Source of the DNA: CAZTCJ01 sp964612085
GTDB taxonomy: Bacteria; Pseudomonadota; Alphaproteobacteria; JAJFIK01
Reading direction: 5' to 3'
Assembly: GCA_964612085.1 (NCBI GenBank)
Contig: CAZTCJ010000014.1
Coordinates: 1-61,268 of the forward strand
DNA length: 61,268 nt
Positions 51,988 to 60,365 of this stretch are shown one piece after another. Within the stretch, counting starts at the first letter, position 1. Each line of letters starts with the position of its first letter. The notes under the pieces were generated by a model that ran no database searches, was not told the DNA's origin, and worked only from the letters and a program-made list of their open reading frames with translations. The position numbers were made by a program, and so were the translations under genes.

Positions 51988-53168
51988 TGCGCCTGGATTT
52001 GGATCAGATCGACCTTCTGGATGTCGGACCGTTCGTCTGCGGCCAAGAACACGAGATGTTCGCAGTCCTGCGGGAACAAGCGCCGGTCTTTTTCAATCCG
52101 GAACCGGACGGCCCCGGTTTTTACGCTTTGACTCGCCACGCCCATGTCTGGGACACGGCCATGGATGCGGATCGCTTCATCAGCGGTAAGGGTACCCAGA
52201 TCCCCGACCGGCGCGCGGAAGGCAAGGGCCATCCGTCCATCCACAATGCGGATGCGCCGATCCATATGAAACTGCGTATGGTGACGACCGAGATTTTTCG
52301 ACAGCGCAATGTCCGGCCCTTGAGCGAACGCATCCGCGATATCGTCTCGGGCCTGATCGATGCGGCCCCGCGCGGCGAACCTTTCGACTTCGTCGAGCAT
52401 ATCGCCGTCAAGATCCCCATGATCGTTTTCGCGGAATTCCTTGGCGCGCCGGAAGAGCGGCAGATGGATCTGGTGCGCTGGGCCAACACCATGAGCAGCA
52501 CCCAGACGAGCGAGGCGGAACAGGCCCAAGCCCGCCGGGATCTTTTCGCCTATTTCCGCACGCTTGTCGCCGAGAAGCGCCGCAATCCCGGAAATGACGT
52601 GGCGAGCGTGCTGGCGACGGGTACGGTTGACGGCGATCTTTTGACGGACGAACAGCTCGACGCCTATTTCATCCTGCTGACGGTTGCGGGCAACGAGACC
52701 ACGCGCTTCCTGCTCACCGGCGGCCTTGAACAACTTTGTCTGCAACAGGACGATCTGGTACTCCTTCGGCAATCGCCCGATATGCTCCCCTTCGCCGTTG
52801 AAGAGATGGTGCGCTGGGTCTCTCCTGTGATGCAGATGCGCCGCACGGCCATCGAGGATTGCGATCTCTACGGCACGCCGATCAAGGCCGGCGCCAAGGT
52901 CGTGCTGTATTTCGTCTCCGCGAACCGCGACCCGCGCGCCTTTTACGACGCCACCTCGTTCTTGATCGACCGCAAACCCAATCCCCATATCGGCTTCGGC
53001 ATCGGCCCGCATTTCTGCCTGGGCGCGCATCTGGCGCGGCTCGAGACCCGGATTTTTTTCGAGGAATTTTTCAAACGCGTCAGGCGCTGCACGCTCGCCG
53101 CTGCAGGCGACAGGCTCCCCTCCAACTGGTTCCGGGGCCATACGCGCCTCATGGTCGAGTGGGATTGA
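51987..53168 (+). CDS. Cytochrome P450
   Basis: A 393-residue soluble bacterial P450. The I-helix oxygen-activation motif is AGNETT (234-239), E273-x-x-R276 is in EEMVRW, and the heme-binding loop is FGIGPHFCLGAHLAR with the axial Cys at 344. Upstream segments HNADAPIHMKLRMVTTEIFRQRNV (the usual DPP-H region is here NADAPIH) fit class I P450s that use ferredoxin partners; no ferredoxin or reductase is encoded nearby. The start overlaps the TetR stop. It is likely to hydroxylate the hydrophobic substrate taken up by the locus, such as a terpenoid, steroid-like or aromatic compound; the substrate cannot be read from sequence. Confidence 0.92.
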   Translation: MRLDLDQIDLLDVGPFVCGQEHEMFAVLREQAPVFFNPEPDGPGFYALTRHAHVWDTAMDADRFISGKGTQIPDRRAEGKGHPSIHNADAPIHMKLRMVTTEIFRQRNVRPLSERIRDIVSGLIDAAPRGEPFDFVEHIAVKIPMIVFAEFLGAPEERQMDLVRWANTMSSTQTSEAEQAQARRDLFAYFRTLVAEKRRNPGNDVASVLATGTVDGDLLTDEQLDAYFILLTVAGNETTRFLLTGGLEQLCLQQDDLVLLRQSPDMLPFAVEEMVRWVSPVMQMRRTAIEDCDLYGTPIKAGAKVVLYFVSANRDPRAFYDATSFLIDRKPNPHIGFGIGPHFCLGAHLARLETRIFFEEFFKRVRRCTLAAAGDRLPSNWFRGHTRLMVEWD

Positions 53169-53172
53169 GCCG

Positions 53173-53940
53173 GTGGAGAGCGCCCCGCCCGTTCTCGTGA
53201 CCGGTGGCGCCAACGGCATCGGCGCCGCCGTGTGCGCCGGTCTGAAAGCGGCCGGCTGCACCGTCATCGCGCTCGACCTTATGGACGCACCCCATGCGGA
53301 TCAAACGATCCGCTGCGACCTCGGCAATCAGGATGATCTGCATGCGGCTCTGGAGGACTTAACAGGACCGTTCGCCGGCCTGGTGCAGGCGGCGGGTCTG
53401 CCGGGCACGCAGGATCCGGCAACCGTTTTCGCAGTGAACTTTCTAGCGCCCCGGGCGATCGGCTGGGCGTTCCGCCAGCGGATTGCTTCGGGCGGAGCCA
53501 TGGTGCTCGTCTCCAGCATCGCGGCGGCCCGCTGCGACTGGACGGCGGACCGGTTGGCACGGCTGATCAGCACCGATTGGCAGACAGCGCAAGACACCGT
53601 GCGGTACATGGGCCTCGACGGCACCCAGGCCTATGAACTGTCCAAGCGGGCGCTCAATGCCTGGATGCCCCAGGCGGCCCATGCCTTCGCGGCCCATCAA
53701 GTGCGCGTCAACACGGTCAGCCCCGGCCCTGTGGAGACCCGCATTCTTGACGACTTTAAAACCTCCATGGGCCCGGACCGTCTCGACAAGGCGGCACGGG
53801 TGACTGGACGGCACGGCAGGCCGGACGAGATCGCGGCGGCGATCCTCTTTCTGCTGAGCGATGGCGCATCCTGGATCAACGGCATCGACCTTTCCGTTGA
53901 CGGCGGCTATCACGCTTTACGGTCCGCTGGCGCATCGTGA
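53173..53940 (+). CDS. Short-chain dehydrogenase/reductase
   Basis: A 255-residue classical SDR with a GTG start four bases after the P450 stop. VLVTGGANGIGAAV binds the nucleotide; VLVSSIAA supplies the catalytic Ser and YELSKRALNAW the Tyr/Lys pair. The substrate loop IAAARCDWTADRLARLISTDWQTAQDTVRYMG is longer than usual, a feature of 3-alpha-hydroxysteroid-dehydrogenase-like SDRs. It could oxidise the alcohol made by the P450. A second SDR domain is present in the fusion protein on the other side of the locus. Confidence 0.88.
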   Translation: MESAPPVLVTGGANGIGAAVCAGLKAAGCTVIALDLMDAPHADQTIRCDLGNQDDLHAALEDLTGPFAGLVQAAGLPGTQDPATVFAVNFLAPRAIGWAFRQRIASGGAMVLVSSIAAARCDWTADRLARLISTDWQTAQDTVRYMGLDGTQAYELSKRALNAWMPQAAHAFAAHQVRVNTVSPGPVETRILDDFKTSMGPDRLDKAARVTGRHGRPDEIAAAILFLLSDGASWINGIDLSVDGGYHALRSAGAS

Positions 53941-53964
53941 CGATCTGACCGGGAAGGGAACATC

Positions 53965-54564
53965 ATGCCACAAACCGTTCATCTCGTCCTGGTCCGTCAC
54001 GGCCATCCGGTGGATGTGGACGATACCTGGAGCGTGAACCCGCCGTTAAGCGAACGCGGACGGCATCAGGCAATGCGCGTCGCCGAGCGCCTGGCGCGCG
54101 AATCGATCGATGCGGTGATCTCGAGCCCGCTCAAGCGGGCCCTGGAAACGGCCCGCATCCACGCCGAAAGGACGGGAGCGGAGGTCCGCACCATGGACGG
54201 CGTCGCTGAACTCGATCATTTCGGCGGCCGTTACATGACCATGGAACTGTTGCGTCAGCGCGGCGAGTTTGAAGCATTCCTGCGCGATCCCATCGGCCTT
54301 CTGGGCGGAAACGAAGAAACGTTCAGGGCCGGGATCATGGATGCCCTGGAACGGATCATTGTAAGCCATCCCGGCGGCAAGGTGGCGATCTTTACACACG
54401 GCCTGCCGATCAATGCGATCTTGAGCAGGATCCTCGGATTGCCCGAACTTACCCGCTTCATGCCGTTCTACTGCTCACTCACCCGAATCCTCGCTCTGGA
54501 TCCGGAGCGCATGACGATTCTGAGCGTCAACGATACGGGTCACTTCGATCCATCGGAGATGTAA
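53965..54564 (+). CDS. Histidine phosphatase (phosphoglycerate-mutase-like) family protein
   Basis: A 199-residue enzyme of the histidine phosphatase superfamily: LVLVRHGHPV with the phospho-acceptor His of the RHG motif near residue 12, SSPLKRALETARIHAE, and the second His in VAIFTHGLPINAIL. Such enzymes hydrolyse phosphomonoesters. A phosphatase in the same operon as a phosphohistidine phosphotransferase suggests that a phosphorylated intermediate is made and later released; this link is inference. A GGGAAGG site precedes the ATG, and the gene ends one base before the acyl-CoA ligase. Confidence 0.88.
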   Translation: MPQTVHLVLVRHGHPVDVDDTWSVNPPLSERGRHQAMRVAERLARESIDAVISSPLKRALETARIHAERTGAEVRTMDGVAELDHFGGRYMTMELLRQRGEFEAFLRDPIGLLGGNEETFRAGIMDALERIIVSHPGGKVAIFTHGLPINAILSRILGLPELTRFMPFYCSLTRILALDPERMTILSVNDTGHFDPSEM

Positions 54565-54565
54565 T

Positions 54566-56107
54566 ATGAGTATGCTGAGCATCGGCCACCCCGGAGCGAT
54601 CGCCCTCGACGCGCCCCATCGGATCGCGGTGCGCATGGGCGAGGAAACGCTCAGCTACCGGGAACTTGACAGGGCCTCCGCGACTTTGGCCGCAAGGCTG
54701 CGTGACCATGGTTTGACCCGGGGCGATGTTCTGGCCATCCTGATGACCAACACACCGGCCTATTTCATCGCTGCCTGGGCGGCGCAGCGCTCAGGCCTTT
54801 ACTGCCTGGCCGTTTCCACACGACTGAAAAAAGATGAAATCACTTATATCTTGTCCGATAGCGGCGCAAAAGCGCTGATTACGGATCAAAACTGTGCTGC
54901 GCAAACTGCCCAAGCCATCACCCTACTGGCCGCCCTGCCTATATGCTTCAGTTTCGAGTCCGGCACGCCCTTCGCAACACTCGATCTCGATCCGCCCCGC
55001 CCCAACCCTGACGAAGTGGAAGGAGGCGATATGCTGTATACGTCCGGCACCACGGGCCACCCGAAAGGCGTAAAAAGGCCGTTGAGCTTCGCACCGCTCG
55101 GCTCCGAAAGGCGCCGCGTCGAACGCCAGCAGGAACTGTTCGGCATGGATCAGCATACGGTCTATCTGTCGCCGGCGCCGCTGTATCACGCCGCCCCGTT
55201 GCGTTTCGCCATGAATGTTCTGCGGCTCGGCGGTTGCATCGTCGTCCTGCCGCGTTTCGACGCGAAATCGGCCCTCAAAGCCATCGCCCGCTTCCGGGTG
55301 ACCCATAGCCAATGGGTGCCCACCATGTTTTCCCGGCTTCTGGCGCTCGATCCGGCGTTGCACCGCGAAACTGATTTGTCGTCTCATATGTGTGCGATCC
55401 ATGCGGGCGCGCCCTGCCCCGAGGACATTAAACGCCGGATGATCGACTGGTGGGGACCGATCCTGCATGAATATTATTCGGGAACGGAAAGTATCGGCTT
55501 CACCCATATCACCAGCCGGGAATGGCTGGAGCGGCCCGGTTCAGTCGGGCGGCCCTGGCGCTGCACCATTCATATTCTCGGCGATGACGGTCAGGAATGT
55601 CCGCCGAACACGGTCGGCGATGTCTATTTCGAAGGCGGCGCGCCACTCGTCTATCACAACGCGCCAGACAAGACAGCGGCCGCCAGCAACCGGCAGGGTT
55701 GGGCCACCATGGGCGATATCGGCTATGTGGATACGGACGGTTATCTGTTTCTCACCGGCCGCCGGTCCTTCACCATCGTCTCCGGCGGCGTGAACATCTA
55801 CCCGAAAGAGGTGGAAGATGCCTTGATGGCCCATCCGGACGTTGCCGATGCAGCCGTTTTCGGCGTGCCGGATCCGGACTTAGGGGAAACGGTGCAAGCC
55901 GTCATCGAACTCATTCATCCGGTAGCGGACGAGGCGGACAAAGCTGTGGAACTGGCAGCGTTCCTAAGGACCCGCATCGCCGGTTATAAATGCCCCCGCT
56001 TCATCGCCTTTACAGATGCCCTGCCGCGTATGGATACGGGCAAGCTGCGCAAAGCCGATCTCGTGGAAGCTTATCGCAATGAGGTCGCCCGCGGCCACCG
56101 CGTATAG
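54566..56107 (+). CDS. Acyl-CoA synthetase (AMP-forming ligase)
   Basis: A 513-residue ANL-family ligase that activates a carboxylic acid to its CoA thioester. Motifs: DMLYTSGTTGHPKGVKRP (P-loop), HEYYSGTESIGFTH, DGYLFLTGRRSFTIVSGGVNIYPKEVEDAL (hinge and CoA domain) and PRMDTGKLRKADL with the catalytic Lys. It is similar in layout to ligases used for bulky acids such as sterol side-chain, terpenoid or aromatic acids. The gene begins one base after the phosphatase stop. In the pathway it would follow the aldehyde dehydrogenase. Confidence 0.92.
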   Translation: MSMLSIGHPGAIALDAPHRIAVRMGEETLSYRELDRASATLAARLRDHGLTRGDVLAILMTNTPAYFIAAWAAQRSGLYCLAVSTRLKKDEITYILSDSGAKALITDQNCAAQTAQAITLLAALPICFSFESGTPFATLDLDPPRPNPDEVEGGDMLYTSGTTGHPKGVKRPLSFAPLGSERRRVERQQELFGMDQHTVYLSPAPLYHAAPLRFAMNVLRLGGCIVVLPRFDAKSALKAIARFRVTHSQWVPTMFSRLLALDPALHRETDLSSHMCAIHAGAPCPEDIKRRMIDWWGPILHEYYSGTESIGFTHITSREWLERPGSVGRPWRCTIHILGDDGQECPPNTVGDVYFEGGAPLVYHNAPDKTAAASNRQGWATMGDIGYVDTDGYLFLTGRRSFTIVSGGVNIYPKEVEDALMAHPDVADAAVFGVPDPDLGETVQAVIELIHPVADEADKAVELAAFLRTRIAGYKCPRFIAFTDALPRMDTGKLRKADLVEAYRNEVARGHRV

Positions 56108-56126
56108 TTCTCAAGGATATGACATC

Positions 56127-56735
56127 ATGGACCGCACGGAATTTCTAATCACTCTCGCCCTGAAAGGTATGGCGCGGCCGGAAGCCCTGATCGAAACATT
56201 AAATGCATCGCAGGCGGATATAAAGGCCATGGCCGATCAATTACAGGCGGAAGGCGCCGTGCAGGAAAGCCGTCTGGGATTGCGCCTCACGCCGGTTGGC
56301 AAGACCGCTGTCGCAGCCGCTTATGAAGAAGCGCGACAGTCCCTCGATCATGCGGCGATGGATGCACTCTATACGGAATTCCTGCCCCTTAATAAAGCAT
56401 TCAAGATCTTGATCAATCAATGGCAGATGAAAGGCGACACGCCGAACGATCATGAGGACGCCAGCTATGATCAGGCGATCATCGCGGACCTGAAGACCCT
56501 TCATGATCAAATCATGGATCTTCTCGCAAACGCCGCCGCGCAAGTGACCCGCCTGGACGGCTACCGGCGCCGGTTTACTGCCGCCCTCGGCCAGCTTGAG
56601 GCGGGTGCGACCCGCTATATGACGGCGCCGATCATCGATAGTTACCACACGGTTTGGTTTGAACTGCACGAGGACCTGATCCGGCTCACCGGGCGTACGC
56701 GCGCTGGGGAAGCTGCATCGGGCCAGGCCGACTGA
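56127..56735 (+). CDS. Small winged-helix/helical protein, possible accessory subunit of the phosphotransferase
   Basis: A 202-residue protein. Residues 1-75 look like a winged helix (LALKGMARPEALIETLNASQ, MADQLQAEGAVQES, LRLTPVGKTAV). The rest is helical, with FLPLNKAFKILINQWQMKGDTPNDHEDASYD and DSYHTVWFELHEDLIRLTGRTRAGEA. I recall the same helical segment in PPDK-like proteins of other bacteria, where it lies in the same chain or next door, but could not check this. If so, this is a separate subunit working with the products of 46870-50988. A DNA-binding regulator is the alternative. The ATG follows AAGGAT; the frame is open upstream only as a shadow of the ligase gene. Confidence 0.7.
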   Translation: MDRTEFLITLALKGMARPEALIETLNASQADIKAMADQLQAEGAVQESRLGLRLTPVGKTAVAAAYEEARQSLDHAAMDALYTEFLPLNKAFKILINQWQMKGDTPNDHEDASYDQAIIADLKTLHDQIMDLLANAAAQVTRLDGYRRRFTAALGQLEAGATRYMTAPIIDSYHTVWFELHEDLIRLTGRTRAGEAASGQAD

Positions 56736-56746
56736 AGAGGCATATC

Positions 56747-58177
56747 ATGCTTGAAACCGGTTCCCATCTCATCAACGGCACCCTTGTGACGGGCGATGAA
56801 CCGCCGGTCATCCATCCCTCGCCAGTCGACGAAGAGCCTTACGCCGCCTGCCGTTTCGCCAGTAAAGATCAGGCGGATCGGGCCCTTGATGCGGCCGTCG
56901 CGGCGGCGCCTGACGCGGAGCAATTGGACATTGCGGCCCGCGCCCATGCTCTGCGTCAGCTTTGCGAGCGGATTGAGGCGCGGGCTGACGAAATCGCCGC
57001 TCATTTGACCATGGAGATCGGTTGCCCGGCCAGGCAGTCCCTTCACTTACAAGCCCGGACCGCGTCAGCCCTCGCCGCAGCCTATGCGGACCTCGTGAAA
57101 ATGCACCGGTTCGAAGAGCGCCGCCCCGGTCTGCGCGGCGGCGATATCCTGCTGCAGAAATATCCCGTTGGTATCAGTGTGGGGATCGTTCCATGGAACG
57201 TGCCACTCTTTTTGCTGACCGTGAAACTCGGTGCGGCCATCGCGGCCGGATGCCCGATCGTCTTGAAGACTTCTCCGGAAAATCCGGCGACAGGTACGGT
57301 TATTGCGGAAATCCTGGAAGGGCTCGACCTTCCCCGCGGCATGGTCAGTATCATGACCGGCGGCCGGGATCTGGGCCGCCATCTGGTGGCCGATGCCCGT
57401 GTGCAGAAAGTCAGCTTCACAGGGAGCACGGCGGCGGGACGCGCCGTCGCGGCGGCTTGCGCCGAGCAGCTCATTCCGTGTACGCTGGAGCTTGGCGGCA
57501 AGTCGGCGGCCATTCTCCTTGACGATATGAATATTGATGCGGTGAAGGGCGAACTGTTCCTGGCCATGTGCCAGAACAATGGGCAGGTCTGCGGTGCCCA
57601 ATCCCGCCTTCTGGTCCCACGCTCTCATATAAATCAGTTTACGGATCAACTGCAGGACCTCTTCGAAAATCTTGTCGTAGGGGACCCGCGCGACAGCCGG
57701 ACCGATATCGGGCCTCTCGCCACTCCCGCCCAACTCAAACGCTCCATGCACGCCGTCGAGCAGGCGCGGCAGGACGGCGCGACTATCAGAACCGGCGGTC
57801 AGGCCTGGCCTGGCGCAACACGGGGCTTTTACTACGAACCGACATTGATCACGCATGTCACGAACGATATGCCCGTCGCACGGGAGGAGATATTCGGTCC
57901 CGTGATCGCGGTCATCGCCTATGACAATGAGGACGAAGCCATCGCCATGGCCAACGACTCTCCCTACGGATTATCCGGGTCGGTCTGGTCGTCCGATCAG
58001 GACCGGGCTTTACGGGTGGCATCACGGTTGAAGACAGGGACGGTCGGCCTCAGCACACGGCGCATCCTCGATTTCGGCGCCCCCTTCGGCGGTGTTCGGG
58101 CCTCCGGTCTGGGCCGGGAACTGGGTTCTGAAGGTATTGATGCTTATCTCAACGTCCGAACAGTGATCATCCCTTAA
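56747..58177 (+). CDS. Aldehyde dehydrogenase
   Basis: A 476-residue NAD(P)-dependent aldehyde dehydrogenase. GIVPWNVPLFLLTVKLGAAIAAGCPIVLKTSPENP binds the cofactor; KVSFTGSTAAG, the general base E248 in LELGGKSA and the nucleophile C282 in NNGQVCGAQSR are all in place, and the C-terminal APFGGVRASGLGRELGSEGIDAYLNVRTV is complete. It would oxidise an aldehyde from the P450/SDR steps to the acid used by the CoA ligase. It is the last gene of the operon; an IS6 remnant begins directly after its stop. Confidence 0.92.
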   Translation: MLETGSHLINGTLVTGDEPPVIHPSPVDEEPYAACRFASKDQADRALDAAVAAAPDAEQLDIAARAHALRQLCERIEARADEIAAHLTMEIGCPARQSLHLQARTASALAAAYADLVKMHRFEERRPGLRGGDILLQKYPVGISVGIVPWNVPLFLLTVKLGAAIAAGCPIVLKTSPENPATGTVIAEILEGLDLPRGMVSIMTGGRDLGRHLVADARVQKVSFTGSTAAGRAVAAACAEQLIPCTLELGGKSAAILLDDMNIDAVKGELFLAMCQNNGQVCGAQSRLLVPRSHINQFTDQLQDLFENLVVGDPRDSRTDIGPLATPAQLKRSMHAVEQARQDGATIRTGGQAWPGATRGFYYEPTLITHVTNDMPVAREEIFGPVIAVIAYDNEDEAIAMANDSPYGLSGSVWSSDQDRALRVASRLKTGTVGLSTRRILDFGAPFGGVRASGLGRELGSEGIDAYLNVRTVIIP

Positions 58178-58180
58178 GAG

Positions 58181-58507
58181 ATGCGTTTGAGCCTGGGCAA
58201 CGGAAAGAAGCTCCGCCATGATCGGGGGCGATGGTTGAACAACCGGATCGAACAAGACCATCGCAGGATCAAACGCCTCACCCGACCGATGCTTGGACTG
58301 AAATCATTGGAGACCGCAGAGCGCACAATCGCCGGCATTGAGGCCATGGCCATGATCCGAAAGGGCCAAGTGCCGTTCGTAAGGCCCGGCGATCGCACCT
58401 GCCAAGCCACCCTGATCCGCGAACTGCTGCACGAGGCCTGAAACTTTCGCTCGCTCAACGCCTGAACGACGAAACGCGCCTCAACCCGGCCTCAACGCAA
58501 CAGAACT
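58181..58507 (+). mobile_element. 3' remnant of an IS6-family insertion sequence
   Basis: The frame 58181-58441 translates to the C-terminal end of an IS6-family DDE transposase: NNRIEQDHRRIKRLTRPMLG, the ERTIAGIEAMAMIRKGQ segment, and a short tail. The catalytic Glu is in NRIEQDHR. The first two thirds of the transposase and the left end are missing. The right end is kept: GCAACAGAAC at 58497-58506 matches the usual IS6-group terminal repeat read outward. The element is therefore immobile. Its cut edge lies immediately after the aldehyde dehydrogenase stop and may mark a rearrangement breakpoint. Confidence 0.8.
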
Positions 58508-58698
58508 CGATTTCGGCTGGCCCTTTCCTCACCGATATATCAAAGGCCTGGCCCGAAGAAATGCGTAAAACGGCGCCGAATTCGCTTGGCAGGCCAGGAC
58601 GGCCGGAAGAGATCGTGTCAACGGCGCTCTACCTCGCAGATCCCGCGTCCAGCTTCATCACGGGTACAGTGGTCCGCTGCGATGGCGGGATTACGTAG
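58508..58698 (+). pseudogene. 3' remnant of a short-chain dehydrogenase gene
   Basis: Directly at the IS right end a frame begins that reads SISAGPFLTDISKAW, GRPGRPEEIVSTALYLADPASSFITGT, then VVRCDGGIT and a stop. This is the last quarter of a classical SDR (the SxGP substrate loop and the C-terminal dimer motif). The nucleotide-binding and catalytic parts are absent. The IS probably inserted into this gene. Confidence 0.75.
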
Positions 58699-58713
58699 AT
58701 GCCGGGCGATGTG

Positions 58714-59313
58714 TCAGTCGGGGGCGAAGAGCCGATTGAACGTCTCGATAAGTTCGGCTTTCATGGCTTTCCGACTGACAGTCTTTCGACGCACCGCTTC
58801 GGCCGCCGCCATCATGATGCCCGATGCAATCGCTGGCATAGTCTTGTGATCTGCAGGCCGCGCAACACCGCGCGCGGCCAACTCGCCGAACACTTGGCTG
58901 ATGGCTGCGTCGACCGCTCCGAAGGCTTCGATGGCCTCTGGGCCCAACTGCTCAAGCCGTGCGCGGTCTATGGGCCCGCCCATCGGACCGCGCTTCAACA
59001 TGAGATCGAAAACGGGCGGAACGAGGCGTTGGAGCGCTGCATCAAGGGACATGCCGGGCCCTGGCGCGCGGTCCAGGATGAGGTCGGCAATCTCGCGCTT
59101 GCGGGCATTGATTACCCCGATGCGCAGCGAAGCCTTGTCTGGATAGGACAGGTAAACTGTCCCGACAGCGACCCCGGCCCGGCGCGCCACCTGCGAGATG
59201 CTGGTGTCTTCGAAGCCGACGTCCCGAAAAAGCGCGTCGGCAGCTTCGATGATAAGGGCTCTGCGAGCTTCGGGCGCGCGCCGTCCAAGGTCGGTGGTTG
59301 GCGTGTTCTGCAT
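58714..59313 (-). CDS. TetR-family regulator
   Basis: A 199-residue TetR protein. The DNA-binding domain is RRALIIEAADALFRDVGFEDTSISQVARRAGVAVGTVYLSYPDKASLR. The C-terminal part has GGPIDRARLEQLGPEAIEAFGAVDAAI, of no clear subfamily. It is divergent from the gene at 59428; a perfect nine-base inverted repeat (59356-59378) lies between them and is its likely operator. The gene overlaps nothing and ends 15 bases from the SDR remnant. Confidence 0.85.
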   Translation of the reverse strand: MQNTPTTDLGRRAPEARRALIIEAADALFRDVGFEDTSISQVARRAGVAVGTVYLSYPDKASLRIGVINARKREIADLILDRAPGPGMSLDAALQRLVPPVFDLMLKRGPMGGPIDRARLEQLGPEAIEAFGAVDAAISQVFGELAARGVARPADHKTMPAIASGIMMAAAEAVRRKTVSRKAMKAELIETFNRLFAPD

Positions 59314-59355
59314 CGCCGCACTTTAAAAGGCCAAAAAGGACATCAAGCAAGCGCC

Positions 59356-59378
59356 ATGACTGAATGATGTTCAGTCAT
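59356..59378. promoter_or_regulatory. TetR-type operator ATGACTGAA-TGATG-TTCAGTCAT
   Basis: Two perfect nine-base arms with a five-base spacer in the 114-base divergent gap between the TetR gene and the plus-strand membrane protein gene. A further half-site-like CTGAATGATTA follows at about 59391. Position and symmetry fit autoregulation by the adjacent TetR. Confidence 0.65.
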
Positions 59379-59427
59379 TGACTTCACTGGCTGAATGATT
59401 AGCTATTCGTTCAGAAGAAGGAGAGCG

Positions 59428-60360
59428 ATGATGGGCTGGTTGAAATGGGTGTTCGGCGTTCTGGGCTTGCTCGTTGTTATCGTGCTGTGGTGGCTGAATT
59501 TCACCCCCCAGGGACGCCTGATCGGCAACTCCTATGAGGCGCCGGCTCCGCAAGTGCTTCAGCCGACAACAGCGTCCAGCGCAGAAGACCTCTCACCCCT
59601 GAATGTGGATTTCAGCAATGCAAGCGGAACATTTGGCGGGCTGACAGAGTTGCTTCCAGGCCTGGCTCGCACTGCGGACATCTCAGACGGACAGTTCGAG
59701 GTGCGCGGCGTTCCCGAAATCGCCGGCTGGTATTCCGACCGTTCTGGACCGTTCTATTACCAAATCGTCTCAGGTGATTTCATGGTCGAAACCGAGGTGC
59801 GCGCGGTCAAGGCTGATGATCCGGGATCACGTCCGGAAGGCAGTTTCAACTCCTCGGGCCTCCTGGTGCGCGACCCCTCAAGTGATACCGGCGACATGCG
59901 CTGGGTCATGTACAATATCGGTCAGCAGGCAGACTTTTATGGCACGGAAGCCAAGAGCACAGTGCCTGACACAGGCGAGTGGCATATGCAGCGCCTGGCC
60001 GGCTTCACCTCAGGCTCAACACTCTGGCTGACGCCTGTCCCTAGCGGCGTTATGGAGGCGCGGCTTCGCGTCTGCCGCGTCGGCGATGAGTTCCGTTTTT
60101 TCAAACGCCTACCGGGCGCAACCGAGTGGGTTGAAGAAGCTTACGCGCCGGGCACAGATGTACAGGGCAATGGCATGGCCGTGCCCACCGAAGGTGTTGT
60201 CGATGGCGGGGTCATCCGCTTCATCCGGCCGGATATTGCAGACACCGTCCAGGTCGGTCTCATCAACAATCCTGGCCAGCCGCCCAATGATGGGATCGGC
60301 CAATTCTCCGGCATTTCGTTCGAGCGGATCGATAGCTTTTCCGCTTGCATGGCCGATTGA
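59428..60360 (+). CDS. Membrane-anchored protein with a beta-sandwich-like domain, unknown function
   Basis: A 310-residue protein. One N-terminal membrane helix (WVFGVLGLLVVIVLWWLNF) anchors a periplasmic part. Residues from about 60 contain many aromatic strands (ISDGQFEVRGVPEIAGWYSDRSGPFYYQIVSGDFMVETEVRAV, SGLLVRDPSSDTGDMRWVMYNIGQ, AVPTEGVVDGGVIRFIRPDIADTVQVGLI) resembling a jelly-roll of the DUF1349/concanavalin kind. Catalytic residues were not recognised. The start ATG follows AAGGAGAG; an upstream in-frame ATG at 59395 lacks a ribosome site. It lies five bases before the metallo-hydrolase gene, so both are probably one TetR-controlled transcript. Confidence 0.7.
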   Translation: MMGWLKWVFGVLGLLVVIVLWWLNFTPQGRLIGNSYEAPAPQVLQPTTASSAEDLSPLNVDFSNASGTFGGLTELLPGLARTADISDGQFEVRGVPEIAGWYSDRSGPFYYQIVSGDFMVETEVRAVKADDPGSRPEGSFNSSGLLVRDPSSDTGDMRWVMYNIGQQADFYGTEAKSTVPDTGEWHMQRLAGFTSGSTLWLTPVPSGVMEARLRVCRVGDEFRFFKRLPGATEWVEEAYAPGTDVQGNGMAVPTEGVVDGGVIRFIRPDIADTVQVGLINNPGQPPNDGIGQFSGISFERIDSFSACMAD

Positions 60361-60365
60361 CGCGG

